A stretch of DNA of 33,099 nucleotides from an uncultured Actinomycetes bacterium (GTDB taxonomy: Bacteria > Actinomycetota > Thermoleophilia > Miltoncostaeales > Miltoncostaeaceae). The notes under the pieces were generated by a model. That model saw only the letters and a program-made list of their open reading frames with translations. It did not search any database and was not told the DNA's origin. A program made the position numbers and the translations under genes. Within the stretch, counting starts at the first letter, position 1. Every line of letters starts with the position of its first letter. The stretch lies in the NCBI GenBank assembly GCA_937871165.1, contig CALMXK010000142.1, forward strand, positions 1-33,099, read 5' to 3'. Below are positions 23,513 to 33,044 of the stretch, piece by piece.

Positions 23513-24063
23513 CGGGAATCTCCACGGGTGTCGTCTGCAAGTCCAAGTTCGGCGGCGGTGCGGCGAACGCGGTTCAGTCGTGAGCGGACGGTGCCGACCG
23601 GGATGTCGAGGGCGGCCGCCACCTCCTCATATGTCAGGTCCTCCCAGGCGTACAGCAGGAGCGTGGCCGTGTCCTGTTCGGACAACCGGCGAAACAGCGG
23701 GCCGAGCGTGGCGGCGCGTCGCCTGGCATCCATCGCGTCAAGCGACCGGTCCTCGCCCGGCTCCTGGACGTGTACCGGCAGGTGCTCCAGCATCTGCTTC
23801 GCCCGGGTCCATGCGCGCCGATTGCCACGCAGCACGTTGGTGGCGATGCCGAACAGCCAGGGCGCCGCATTCTCGTAGTCCAAGTCGTAGCGCTCGCGCG
23901 CCGCGAACGCGATGGCAAAGGTCTCTCCCGCCAGATCGTCCGCCAGCTGGCTCCCGGCGCGACGTGCCAGGTACCCGTGGATGCGCACGAAGTGCCGGTC
24001 GAAGATCTCGCCGAACGCGGCGGGATCGCTCAAGGAGCGTCGAATGATCGCGTCGTCGGTCAT
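23509..24063 (-). CDS. ECF-family RNA polymerase sigma factor
   Basis: A 184-residue sigma-70 family factor. Region 2 spans about 13-80 (FGEIFDRHFVRIHGYLARR, DDLAGETFAIAFAARERYD, PWLFGIATNVLR). Region 4 spans about 120-172, with the HTH YEEVAAALDIPVGTVRSRL. Start ATG 24063 gives the usual N-terminus; a GTG 28 codons upstream would add sequence with no sigma character. The overlapping downstream gene is its likely membrane anti-sigma factor, so the factor is probably released by an envelope signal. The target genes cannot be read from the window. Confidence 0.9.
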   Translation of the reverse strand: MTDDAIIRRSLSDPAAFGEIFDRHFVRIHGYLARRAGSQLADDLAGETFAIAFAARERYDLDYENAAPWLFGIATNVLRGNRRAWTRAKQMLEHLPVHVQEPGEDRSLDAMDARRRAATLGPLFRRLSEQDTATLLLYAWEDLTYEEVAAALDIPVGTVRSRLNRVRRTAAELGLADDTRGDSR

Positions 24064-24163
24064 TGCCGGTGCAGCCCCTGTTCGGGTTCGTACTCCTGAG
24101 AACGTTTCCATACCCGACACTTGTCCGGTCGGCTGAACCCGGTTCACGCCCGTGGCGTGTGCG

Positions 24164-25813
24164 TCAGGCGCCTCGGCGAAGTGGGGTGCGGGCGAGCCAC
24201 GCCTCGGCCTTCATGCGCCGTTCGGCGAGCTCATCCAACGTGGCCTCTTGGATGCTGCGGATGCCGACCAGCGCGTTCAGGTCGGCGTTGACCCGGGCGT
24301 GGCCGTGTCCGGTGACGCGCGACAGCTCGCGGACGGCGTTCTGGTTGGCCTCGCGCAGGATGCGTCGGCGCTCCCGCGGACTGAGGCCCGCTGCGGCTTC
24401 CGGTGGGCGCAGATGCGGAACGTCGATCAGTTCCAGGTCGAGTCCCACGAAATCGCCGTCGTCCATCGCCACGTGCAGGCCGATGTCGGCCGGCGTCAGT
24501 GACGAGGCTTCGCCGATCGGTCGTGCCGACAGCGCCGCGAACAGGGAGAGCTGCTGCTCGTCGCGCTCGCCGGTGGGCACCTCGTCCAAGGCGGCCGGAT
24601 CGGTGGGGTCCGCCTCCACAATCTCGCCGTTCTCGTCGCGCTTTCGCAGACTGTGGCGACGCTGCTCCGCGATGGTCAGGACATGGCGGCGAAGGCGCGG
24701 GTCGTCGGGCACGAACATGTACCCCGGCTGCGGGCCGAGGCCCCTGATCCACCGCACGATGCGGCCGACGGCCTGCCGGAAGAACAGCTCGGTGGTGGTC
24801 GTCGTCGCGAACACCCCGACGCGCAGTCGTGGGATGTCGACCCCTTCGGAGATCATGCGCACCGCGATGATCCAAGGGGCCGTGTCGTTGGCGAAGGCGC
24901 TGATCTTGCGTGACGCGTCGGAGTCCTCGGACACCGCAACGACCGCCGGCACTTTCAGCTGATCGCGGAAGATGGAGGCGATGTCCTTGGCGTGCGCCTG
25001 GTCGATGGCGATCACGAGCCCCGCGGCGTCCGGGTGGGTCTGGCGGACGTTCATCAGCTGATCGTGCGCCTTGGCGAGCACGTGTGGCAACCAGTCGCCC
25101 TCGGCCGAGAGCGCGGTGCGCAGCCGTTGCGCGGACGCCACCGAGTCGAGCGCGTCGGCGAATGACGCCGAGGTCTGCAGCCCGTCGGACCCGATCCACT
25201 CCATCTCGCCGTCCAGGCGCGGGAAGTGCACCGGACGCACAACGCCGCCGTCGGTCAGGGCGTTGCCGTAGCCGTACTCCACGTCGGCGGTGGCGAGGCC
25301 GTCGGAGTCGTAGTTGACGAACGGGATGGCAAGGGTGTCGGAGCGAAATGGCGTCCCGCTGAGCGACAGTCGCGTCGCCGAGGTGGCGAAGGCCAATCGC
25401 ACCGACTCGCCCCAGGCACGCTCGTCGCCGGCGTGGTGGACCTCGTCCAGGATCACGAAGGCGTCGCGCGCGATCTCGGCGAGCGCAGTGGCGCTCGTGG
25501 CGACCTGTTGGTAGGTGGTCACCAACCCGTGGACGTCGCGGGGAAGACCGCCGTCCGCCGCAGACCAGCTGGTTTCCAGGTGCAGATCGAGGCTCTCTGC
25601 GGCGTCGGCCCACTGCACCCGCAGGTGCTGGGTGGGCGCAACGATGATGAGCCGCTGCGGGCGGCGCGCCATTTCCTGACGGGCGGCGGCCAGCGCAAAC
25701 ATGGACTTTCCCGCGCCCGGCGTCGCCACGGCGAGGAAATCCGACCCGGGTCGTGCCGTGAAGGCATCCAGGGCTGCCTTCTGCCACTTTCGCAGTCGAA
25801 TCGTTCGGGCCAT
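24164..25813 (-). CDS. Superfamily 2 DNA/RNA helicase (type III restriction/UvsW-like)
   Basis: A 549-residue ATP-dependent helicase. Motif I is ATPGAGKS (30-37, K36), motif Ia VAPTQHLRVQW, motif II DEVHH (123-127), motif III SGTP (152-155), and motif VI QAVGRIVRWIRG. The IRLRKWQKAALDAF start is a Q-motif-like element of the ResIII group. The C-terminal 150 residues include a charged helical region (LSPRERRRILREANQNAVRELSR) without a recognised nuclease motif. No methyltransferase or endonuclease gene is adjacent, so a restriction role is not supported; repair or phage defence is possible. ATG 25813 is preceded by TATCGT ending 10 bases before; longer frames (to 26185 or beyond) are antisense to the RNase gene. 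Confidence 0.85.
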   Translation of the reverse strand: MARTIRLRKWQKAALDAFTARPGSDFLAVATPGAGKSMFALAAARQEMARRPQRLIIVAPTQHLRVQWADAAESLDLHLETSWSAADGGLPRDVHGLVTTYQQVATSATALAEIARDAFVILDEVHHAGDERAWGESVRLAFATSATRLSLSGTPFRSDTLAIPFVNYDSDGLATADVEYGYGNALTDGGVVRPVHFPRLDGEMEWIGSDGLQTSASFADALDSVASAQRLRTALSAEGDWLPHVLAKAHDQLMNVRQTHPDAAGLVIAIDQAHAKDIASIFRDQLKVPAVVAVSEDSDASRKISAFANDTAPWIIAVRMISEGVDIPRLRVGVFATTTTTELFFRQAVGRIVRWIRGLGPQPGYMFVPDDPRLRRHVLTIAEQRRHSLRKRDENGEIVEADPTDPAALDEVPTGERDEQQLSLFAALSARPIGEASSLTPADIGLHVAMDDGDFVGLDLELIDVPHLRPPEAAAGLSPRERRRILREANQNAVRELSRVTGHGHARVNADLNALVGIRSIQEATLDELAERRMKAEAWLARTPLRRGA

Positions 25814-25823
25814 CGAACAGGCC

Positions 25824-25829
25824 ACGATA
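25824..25829 (-). promoter_or_regulatory. Candidate -10 box (TATCGT) of helicase gene
   Basis: TATCGT ends 10 bases before ATG 25813 and would give a leader of about 3-4 bases. It shares the 70-bp divergent region with the RNase promoter. Confidence 0.4.
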
Positions 25830-25870
25830 GCGCCACCCTCGGCCTGCGGTCCAGTCCGTTCGCAGGCGGG

Positions 25871-25876
25871 TAGTCT
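25871..25876 (+). promoter_or_regulatory. Probable -10 box (TAGTCT), leaderless RNase start
   Basis: TAGTCT ends 7 bases before GTG 25884, so the RNase-barstar mRNA would begin at the start codon. An in-frame GTG at 25878 is too close to the box to be used. Same hexamer as at 12151. Confidence 0.5.
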
Positions 25877-25883
25877 CGTGGGC

Positions 25884-26354
25884 GTGAACGAGCCGAGACA
25901 TCCGTCCGGGCGCACCAATCTCGGATGGATCGTCGCCGCGGTCCTCGGAGTGGTCGTGCTGATCATGGGGGTCGGGCTGCTGCGCGGCGGTGACGGGGCC
26001 GATCCGTCGTCCACGTCGACCATCCCGCGGGCCACGACGGCCACATCGGCTGGGCGCACCGACCCCGAATCGGGGCTGCGGTGGGTGGACCTCGGTGCGC
26101 TGCCGAGCCAGGCGCAGGACACGGTGCGATTGATCGAGCGTGGCGGCCCGTATCCGTACAGCAAGGACGGCGCGGTGTTCGGCAACCGGGAGCGCCTCCT
26201 GCCCGATCATGCCCGCGGCTACTACCGCGAGTACACGGTGCCGCCCCCCGGCGCATCGACCCGTGGCGCCCGGCGCATCGTGACCGGTGACGACGACCGG
26301 CAGTTCTTCTACACCGACGACCACTACCGGACATTCAGGCGGGTGCGCGTATGA
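25884..26354 (+). CDS. Membrane-anchored guanyl-specific ribonuclease (RNase Sa/barnase family)
   Basis: A 156-residue protein: a short cytoplasmic start, one membrane segment (about 14-33, no obvious cleavage site), a Ser/Thr/Pro linker, and an RNase N1/T1 domain (about 67-156). The domain closely matches Streptomyces RNase Sa: LPSQAQDTV, GGPYPYSKDGAVFGNRE, YYREYTVPPPGASTRGARRIV and FFYTDDHYRTF. The catalytic set E116, R127, R131 and H147 corresponds to E54, R65, R69 and H85 of RNase Sa; the guanine-binding N101-R102-E103 is also present. The disulfide cysteines of RNase Sa are absent. It should cut single-stranded RNA 3' of G, at the outer face of the membrane. The stop overlaps the barstar ATG. 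Confidence 0.9.
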   Translation: MNEPRHPSGRTNLGWIVAAVLGVVVLIMGVGLLRGGDGADPSSTSTIPRATTATSAGRTDPESGLRWVDLGALPSQAQDTVRLIERGGPYPYSKDGAVFGNRERLLPDHARGYYREYTVPPPGASTRGARRIVTGDDDRQFFYTDDHYRTFRRVRV

Positions 26355-26743
26355 GCGTCGATCCATTCGCAAGCGCCGCGGCCGGCGCGGTCGTGCGCAC
26401 CGACATGCGCGCGGGTGCGACCGCCAACCGTCTGCGCCACGCCGGATGGCGGGTGTCGACGATGCGCGACGGCGGTGTGACCCACGCACAGGTGCTCGCA
26501 GCCATCGGCCGGGCGCTGACCTTTCCGGACCACTACGGCCAGAACCTCGACGCCTTGTGGGACTGCCTGACCGACCTGACCGAGCCGACCGCCCTCGTGT
26601 GGAGCGACTGGCAGGACGCGGCGGTGGCCGACCCGGGCGACTGGGCGCGCATCATGCAGGTGCTACGCGAGCGCACCGACGAGGAACCCGCGTTCGCCCT
26701 CGTGCTGTGTGCTCCGGACCTGGACGACGACGGCGGGGACTGA
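26351..26743 (+). CDS. Barstar-family ribonuclease inhibitor
   Basis: A 130-residue cytoplasmic protein with the barstar core LTFPDHYGQNLDALWDCLTDL (positions 56-76). D67 and D71 match barstar D35 and D39, the residues that fill the barnase active site. Barstar is about 90 residues; this one has about 25 extra N-terminal residues. It overlaps the RNase gene (ATGA, 26351-26354), so the inhibitor is translationally coupled to the toxin and protects the cell from unexported enzyme. The pairing is seen in the sequence; inhibition is inferred from the family. Confidence 0.9.
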   Translation: MSVDPFASAAAGAVVRTDMRAGATANRLRHAGWRVSTMRDGGVTHAQVLAAIGRALTFPDHYGQNLDALWDCLTDLTEPTALVWSDWQDAAVADPGDWARIMQVLRERTDEEPAFALVLCAPDLDDDGGD

Positions 26744-26779
26744 GCCCGCGCGGGCCGGCGGCGTCGTGCGCGACCGTGA

Positions 26780-28585
<1,806 letters not shown>

Positions 28586-28592
28586 GCCCGCA

Positions 28593-28598
28593 AAGGTA
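28593..28598 (-). promoter_or_regulatory. Probable -10 box (TACCTT), leaderless start of TPR-like gene
   Basis: TACCTT on the minus strand ends 7 bases before GTG 28585, in the 29-bp gap after the amidohydrolase stop. Confidence 0.45.
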
Positions 28599-28614
28599 CC
28601 ACGAACGTTGTGAT

Positions 28615-29901
28615 TTACGCACCAATTCGTTGCACTACGGTTGCCGCCTCGGCCCGGATTGCGGCCATGTCTCCATGCACCAGGCCACCGTCGCGGACGA
28701 CGGTCTCGCCGTCGACCATCGTCATGACAACCGGCGCGGCGGGGTCCATCAGGGCGGCGACGGGATCGCGTGTGCCCGGTGCGACGGCAATCGCGACGAG
28801 GTCCGCAAGTCGTCCCGGCGCAAGTGTCCCGAGCTCATGTGACCGACCGGCAACCTGTGCGCCGCCCATCGTGGCAAGCCACAGACGGGCGTTCGGGTCG
28901 TCATCCGCACTTGCCTGGGCGATCGCCCGAACGTCATAGCGCCCGGCGGTCGCGGGGCTGTCGGAGCCGAAGCCGACGGCCACGCCCTCGCGGCGGGTCG
29001 CTGCCAAATCGTGTGTACCGACCCCGAGATCCGCGTTGGACACCGGGCAGTGCGCAACGCCGACACCGTGTGCACGAAGCAGCTCGCGGTCGCCGTCGTC
29101 GAGCACGACGCAGTGCGCGGCCACCAGGCCGGGGCGCAGTGCGCCATTGGCGGCAAGTCGAGCGATCACCGAACCGGTCCCCGGCCAGATGCCGGGACGC
29201 GATCCGCGCGTGTCGAAGAACGCGGTCAGCGGGCCGCCGTCGCCGGCGATGGCGGCGCGTTCCTGCTCCGACTCCGCCACATGGGTCATCCAGGGACGTT
29301 GGCGCAAATCGGGATGGTCCGCCAGAGCACGCCACAGTGCGGGGTCGACGGTGTACGGCGCATGCGGCGACACCCCGCCACGCACCCGATCGGCATCGAG
29401 GGCGCACACGCGCGGTGCAAATTGCGCGACCTGCGCCGCCGCTTCCTCATCGCTGACGCGGCCGAACGCCTCCAGGTGGACGTGCGCACGCAGCCCGAGC
29501 TCGTCGGCCGCCGGCGCTCCTGCGCCCGTTGGTCCGGCGTCCAGGATCAGCGTGGTACCGGCACACAGCGCCGACGCCACCCCGCTGCGCGCGGAGACCA
29601 GGAAGTCGTTCGGCTGCATGGCCGAGCCGCGACGGAGAATGCGCTCGAGCCATGCGGCGAATCCGTCGGTGCACGGTCCCGCATGCGGCGAGAGGCTCCA
29701 TTCCACGTGGCAGTGGGCGTCCACGAAGCCGGGAGTCAGCGCGACGGCGCCGAGATCGCGCTCCGGGACGCCCTCGTAGACGTCGGCGATCGCGCCGCTT
29801 GGACCGACCGCGACGATGTGTCGTCCGTCCACAACGACGGTCCCGTCGGCGATCGGCGCGCCGGAGACCGGTACCACCCACTCCGCCCGCAGGCGGATCA
29901 C
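28615..29901 (-). CDS. Amidohydrolase (TRZ/ATZ deaminase-like, COG0402)
   Basis: A 428-residue metal-dependent hydrolase with a TIM-barrel core. Metal and catalytic residues in order: H63/H65 (GFVDAHCHVEW), the GVSPHAPYTV segment (H180), H207 (MTHVAES), H263 (AAHCVVLDD), and D314 (GFGSDSPAT), with HCPVSNADLGVG in between. This pattern belongs to chlorohydrolase/deaminase proteins that include SAH/MTA deaminase, guanine deaminase and the aminofutalosine deaminase of menaquinone synthesis; sequence alone does not choose. GTG 29901 begins one base after the tatA stop; an alternative GTG at 29934 would overlap tatA by 32 bases. It is probably co-transcribed with tatA. Confidence 0.85.
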   Translation of the reverse strand: MIRLRAEWVVPVSGAPIADGTVVVDGRHIVAVGPSGAIADVYEGVPERDLGAVALTPGFVDAHCHVEWSLSPHAGPCTDGFAAWLERILRRGSAMQPNDFLVSARSGVASALCAGTTLILDAGPTGAGAPAADELGLRAHVHLEAFGRVSDEEAAAQVAQFAPRVCALDADRVRGGVSPHAPYTVDPALWRALADHPDLRQRPWMTHVAESEQERAAIAGDGGPLTAFFDTRGSRPGIWPGTGSVIARLAANGALRPGLVAAHCVVLDDGDRELLRAHGVGVAHCPVSNADLGVGTHDLAATRREGVAVGFGSDSPATAGRYDVRAIAQASADDDPNARLWLATMGGAQVAGRSHELGTLAPGRLADLVAIAVAPGTRDPVAALMDPAAPVVMTMVDGETVVRDGGLVHGDMAAIRAEAATVVQRIGA

Positions 29902-29902
29902 G

Positions 29903-30118
29903 TCAGCTGCGGCCCGCGGTGTCGGCGTCCTCACCGTCGGTCAGCTGGCGCTGGGAGACCGTGGTGTCGTCGGTGTCGTCGAGGCCTTTGACGCCGTCCT
30001 TGAACTCACGCATACCGGAGCCGAGGCTGCGGCCAACCTCTGGCAGGCGCTTTGCGCCGAACACCAAGAGCACGATCACCAGCACGATCAACAGCTGTGG
30101 CCAACCGACCTGACCCAT
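29903..30118 (-). CDS. tatA: Sec-independent protein translocase subunit TatA
   Basis: A 71-residue TatA/E protein: a short N-terminal membrane segment ([24 protein letters not shown], about 6-20), the FGAKRLPE hinge with its conserved Phe-Gly, an amphipathic helix ([18 protein letters not shown]) and an acidic tail. It forms the pore-like part of the Tat system, which exports folded proteins. GAGAGGGG lies about 7 bases before ATG 30118. tatB and tatC are not in the window; lone tatA genes are common in actinobacteria. Confidence 0.93.
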   Translation of the reverse strand: MGQVGWPQLLIVLVIVLLVFGAKRLPEVGRSLGSGMREFKDGVKGLDDTDDTTVSQRQLTDGEDADTAGRS

Positions 30119-30190
30119 TGATGGGCCCCTCTCTCACGGGAGTACCTGTGTGGCACGAGGGTAGCATGACCCTATGAAACAGGGATCACA

Positions 30191-30589
30191 GTGAGGCGCG
30201 TCGAGTGGATGGCAGTCGGATGGGGTGCGCTGATGGCCGGCGTCGGCCTGGTCGTCGCCGCCGATCATCCGGGGCGCATCAACCTGGCCATCGCGATCGC
30301 CCTGTTTGCGCTGGCGGGGTTTCTCGCCGGTGTGCGCTCGGAGGAGCGGCGCATCCTGCACGCGCTGCTCGGCGCCGTGGCCGGCGCGATTTTCTACACC
30401 GTGTTCGTGCTGCTCACGTGGGCGGTGTCGTTCTTCGGCGGTCCTGATCGCGCCGGGTTCGTTCCCGGTGGGCGGTCCGATTGGGAATGGCACATCGGCG
30501 CATTCATCCTCGCGGCCCTGATCGGCGGCGCCATCGCCGCGTTTCGTCTTCGTCCCCAGGGCGACCAGCGTCCCCGGCGACGGTCCTGA
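30191..30589 (+). CDS. Small four-span membrane protein
   Basis: Not recognised. The 132-residue protein from GTG 30191 has four hydrophobic segments (about 7-24, 29-47, 56-80 and 100-120) and a basic, Pro/Arg-rich end. AGGGA (30181-30185) lies 5 bases before the start; a -10-like TAGCAT is at 30162-30167. It is divergent from tatA and ends 3 bases from the convergent dcd stop. Confidence 0.7.
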   Translation: MRRVEWMAVGWGALMAGVGLVVAADHPGRINLAIAIALFALAGFLAGVRSEERRILHALLGAVAGAIFYTVFVLLTWAVSFFGGPDRAGFVPGGRSDWEWHIGAFILAALIGGAIAAFRLRPQGDQRPRRRS

Positions 30590-30592
30590 CGA

Positions 30593-31141
30593 CTACTTGA
30601 AGTCCTGGTGGGCGCGACTTGCGGTCGGGCCCTCCTGCCCCTGGTACTTGCCGCTGTAGGGGTTGTCGACCGGTGTCGTCAACTGCTGGAACGACAGCTG
30701 GCCGATCCGCATGCCGGCGTAGATCGTGATCGGGAGGCGCGACACGTTCGACAGCTCCAGCGTGATGTCGCCGAACCAGCCCGGATCGATGTAGCCCGCC
30801 GTGGAATGGATAAGCAGTCCCAGACGGCCCAGGCTGGACTTGCCCTCAAGCCGTGCCACCAGGTCGTTCGGGATGCCGATGCGCTCCAGGGTCGTGCCGA
30901 GCACGAACTCGCCGGGGTGGAGGATGAACGGCTGGTCGCCGACGATCTGCACCACGTCGGTCAGATCCTCCGACGGGTGACGGACATCGATGTACGGCTG
31001 GCGATTGTTCGCGAACACGCGAAACTTGCCGGCCACCCGAACATCCACGGATGACGGTTGGATCAGGGACTCGTCAAGCGGGTCGATGATGAGTCGACCG
31101 GCGGCGAGTTGTTCTTTGATCGTGCGATCGGAAAGGACCAT
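30593..31141 (-). CDS. dcd: dCTP deaminase, probably bifunctional (dUMP-forming)
   Basis: A 182-residue enzyme that deaminates dCTP in the route to dUMP and dTMP. MVLSDRTIKEQLAAGRLII is the standard start. GKSSLGRLGLL (100-110), HSTAGYIDPGWFG (112-124) and the catalytic E129 (ITLELSN) follow, then the nucleotide-gripping tail SGKYQGQEGPTASR. The HSTAGxIDPG form, instead of the E. coli HVTAHRIDPGW, marks the subgroup (Methanocaldococcus, Mycobacterium) that also hydrolyses dUTP to dUMP. Start ATG 31141 lies 8 bases after TAGGCT (31150-31155, minus strand). A longer frame to 31918 is antisense to lipoyl synthase. Confidence 0.93.
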   Translation of the reverse strand: MVLSDRTIKEQLAAGRLIIDPLDESLIQPSSVDVRVAGKFRVFANNRQPYIDVRHPSEDLTDVVQIVGDQPFILHPGEFVLGTTLERIGIPNDLVARLEGKSSLGRLGLLIHSTAGYIDPGWFGDITLELSNVSRLPITIYAGMRIGQLSFQQLTTPVDNPYSGKYQGQEGPTASRAHQDFK

Positions 31142-31149
31142 GGCGCCGG

Positions 31150-31155
31150 AGCCTA
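31150..31155 (-). promoter_or_regulatory. Probable -10 box (TAGGCT) of dcd
   Basis: TAGGCT on the minus strand ends 8 bases before ATG 31141, giving a leader of at most a couple of bases. It lies in the 103-bp region shared with lipA. Confidence 0.4.
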
Positions 31156-31232
31156 GTGGTGCGGGCCGTGCCGCTGCAATGTCACTCGCCCCGAAAATGC
31201 CGCGACATGGGCGATCATCGGGCGCCGACGAG

Positions 31233-31238
31233 TACCCT
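31233..31238 (+). promoter_or_regulatory. Probable -10 box (TACCCT), leaderless lipA start
   Basis: TACCCT ends 6 bases before GTG 31245. It argues that the unusual N-terminal part of the lipoyl synthase frame is translated from this GTG. Confidence 0.5.
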
Positions 31239-31244
31239 GGTCGG

Positions 31245-32297
31245 GTGGAACTTGAACGCGGCTTTCGTGTTGACGGGACACCTTCCGACGAGTTGATGGC
31301 GGCCACCGTCGCCGCGCACGATCGTGGATGGGTGCCCGATGTCGTATTCGGCGACGGTCGCGTCGTCGGATCGGGGACGCCGGATCTGCTCGATCTGGTG
31401 GACGTCCCGCAGGACGAGCTCGGCCAGCTGACCGACCGGCGGCGGCTGCCGCGGTGGGTCATCGGCAAGGGAAGCTTCGGCCCGGCGTTCGTCGAGGTCA
31501 AGTCGCTCATGCGCAAGACCGCGCTGAACACGGTGTGCGAAGAGGCCGCGTGCCCCAACATCTCGCGGTGCTGGAGCCGTGGCACGGCCACGTTCATGAT
31601 CGCCGGCGAGCGGTGCACGCGCGGATGCAAGTTTTGCAACGTGATGAGTGCCAAGCCGCTCGCGCCGCCGGACCCGGATGAGCCGGAGCGCGTCGCCGAC
31701 GCGGCCGCGGCCATGGGCCTGCGCTTCGTCGTTGTCACCGCAGTTGCGCGCGACGACATGCCCGACGGCGGCGCCCAACATTTTGCCGACACGATCGCGG
31801 CGCTTCGTCGACGCTTGCCCGATGCCAAGATCGAGGTGCTGATCCCGGATCTGCGCGGCAATTGGGATGCGCTCGACGTCGTGATCGATGCCGCCCCCGA
31901 CGTGCTCAACCACAACACCGAGACGGTGCCGCGCCTCTACAAGCGTGTCCGTCCGGGCGCCCGGTACGAACGCACCCTTGAGCTGCTTGAGCGCGGAACC
32001 CGTGCCGGCATGGTCGTCAAGAGCGGCATCATGGTCGGCCTTGGCGAGCGTCTTCCGGAGATCGCCCAGGTGTTCCGCGACCTGCATTCAGTGGGCAGCG
32101 ACCTGGTGACGGTGGGCCAATACTTGAGTCCGTCCGATGAGCACTTGCCGGTCGAGCGCTTCTACGCGATGCCCGAGTACCGCGCGCTCGAGGTCATGGG
32201 ACGTTCCGCGGGGCTCGCCCACGTGGAGTCCGGTCCGCTCGTGCGCTCAAGCTATGAGGCCGATCGCGTCGCCGAGAGCGTGCACTCGGTCGCCTAG
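31245..32297 (+). CDS. lipA: Lipoyl synthase with N-terminal extension
   Basis: Radical SAM enzyme that inserts two sulfurs into protein-bound octanoate to make lipoate. The auxiliary cluster cysteines are C98, C103 and C109 (VCEEAACPNISRC); the radical SAM cluster is C124, C128, C131 (CTRGCKFC). VTAVARDDMPDGGA, HNTETVPRLYKRVRPGA, GLGE and the terminal RSSY (R334-S335-S336) are all present. The usual protein of about 310 residues starts close to RRRLPRW; here GTG 31245 gives 350 residues, with about 60 extra N-terminal residues (including AAHDRGWVPDVVFGDGRVVGSG) not seen in the M. tuberculosis enzyme. Codon use in most of this stretch looks coding. A later GTG (31398) would give 299 residues. 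No lipB is in the window. Confidence 0.92.
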   Translation: MELERGFRVDGTPSDELMAATVAAHDRGWVPDVVFGDGRVVGSGTPDLLDLVDVPQDELGQLTDRRRLPRWVIGKGSFGPAFVEVKSLMRKTALNTVCEEAACPNISRCWSRGTATFMIAGERCTRGCKFCNVMSAKPLAPPDPDEPERVADAAAAMGLRFVVVTAVARDDMPDGGAQHFADTIAALRRRLPDAKIEVLIPDLRGNWDALDVVIDAAPDVLNHNTETVPRLYKRVRPGARYERTLELLERGTRAGMVVKSGIMVGLGERLPEIAQVFRDLHSVGSDLVTVGQYLSPSDEHLPVERFYAMPEYRALEVMGRSAGLAHVESGPLVRSSYEADRVAESVHSVA

Positions 32298-32309
32298 CGG
32301 TGACCAACG

Positions 32310-33044
32310 TCAGAGGTCGATCCCGACTCCAGTCAGGCGGGCGGTGAGCGCGGTCAGCTGACCGGTGGCGAGCAGTACGCCGAACACGACCAACAGTGCG
32401 CCTGATGCCTGCATGACCCGTCGGCTGTGGGTGCGCATCGCCGTCGCCACCGACACCGCCTGGGTGAACATCAGGCCGAACAGCAGGAACGGGATGCCGA
32501 GGCCGACCGAGAAGACCCCGAGGAGCACCGCTCCCTGAGCAGGGTTGGCCCCGCGGGCCGACAGCGCGAGGATGGCGGCGAGTGTCGGGCCGACGCACGG
32601 GGTCCATCCGACCGCGAATGCGGCTCCCGCCACCAGGGGAGTGAGCGGTCCGAGTCGTCCGCGCAGGTGGAAGCGCCGTTCGCGGACCACGGCGAGTGGC
32701 ATGCGCACCCCCACGAACAGCAACCCGGCGAGCACCAGGAAGATGCCCGCCACCACTTCGAGCGTTCGGCGGTTGGTGAGCAGCACGTCGCCGAACAGCG
32801 CCGCACCCGCGCCGAGCGCGACGAACATGGCGCCGAATCCGAGCACGAACGTCGCCGTCGCGGCGATGACCCGTTGTTTGCGTTCCGCCAGCTCGGCGTC
32901 GGTGGTGAGGCCGGTGATGAACGAGAGATAGCCCGGCACCAGCGGCAGCACGCACGGCGACAGGAACGAGACCAGACCTGCGGCCACGGCGATGGGGACG
33001 GCGAACAGCAGCGAGCCGTCGGCAACCGTCGCGCCCGGGTTCAC
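32310..33044 (-). CDS. ccdA: CcdA-family thiol:disulfide transporter (second copy)
   Basis: A 244-residue six-span membrane protein with both redox cysteines: C31 in FLSPCVLPLVPGYLSFITG and C150 in GWTPCVGPTLAA. SVGLGIPFLLFGLMFTQA matches the first CcdA (GLGIPFILAGLFMTQT). It carries electrons across the membrane to an outer thioredoxin-like protein. Start GTG 33044 overlaps the stop of an upstream frame (GTGA). It converges with lipA, 12 bases apart. Divergence from the copy at 21991 suggests different partners rather than recent duplication. Confidence 0.87.
   Translation of the reverse strand: MNPGATVADGSLLFAVPIAVAAGLVSFLSPCVLPLVPGYLSFITGLTTDAELAERKQRVIAATATFVLGFGAMFVALGAGAALFGDVLLTNRRTLEVVAGIFLVLAGLLFVGVRMPLAVVRERRFHLRGRLGPLTPLVAGAAFAVGWTPCVGPTLAAILALSARGANPAQGAVLLGVFSVGLGIPFLLFGLMFTQAVSVATAMRTHSRRVMQASGALLVVFGVLLATGQLTALTARLTGVGIDL

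Noticed and set aside
24064..24125. Autoregulatory ECF promoter (GGAAAC near 24105) ahead of the sigma gene
   Set aside because: The only downstream partner (TACGAA) is about 11 bases away, too close for the usual 16-17 base spacing.
24164..25813. Type III restriction system
   Set aside because: The helicase resembles ResIII-type SF2 proteins, but there is no nuclease motif in the protein and no methyltransferase gene nearby.
24231..26489. 752-codon minus-strand frame over the helicase and RNase genes
   Set aside because: A different frame from the helicase and antisense to the RNase/barstar; Arg/Gly/Pro-rich shadow.
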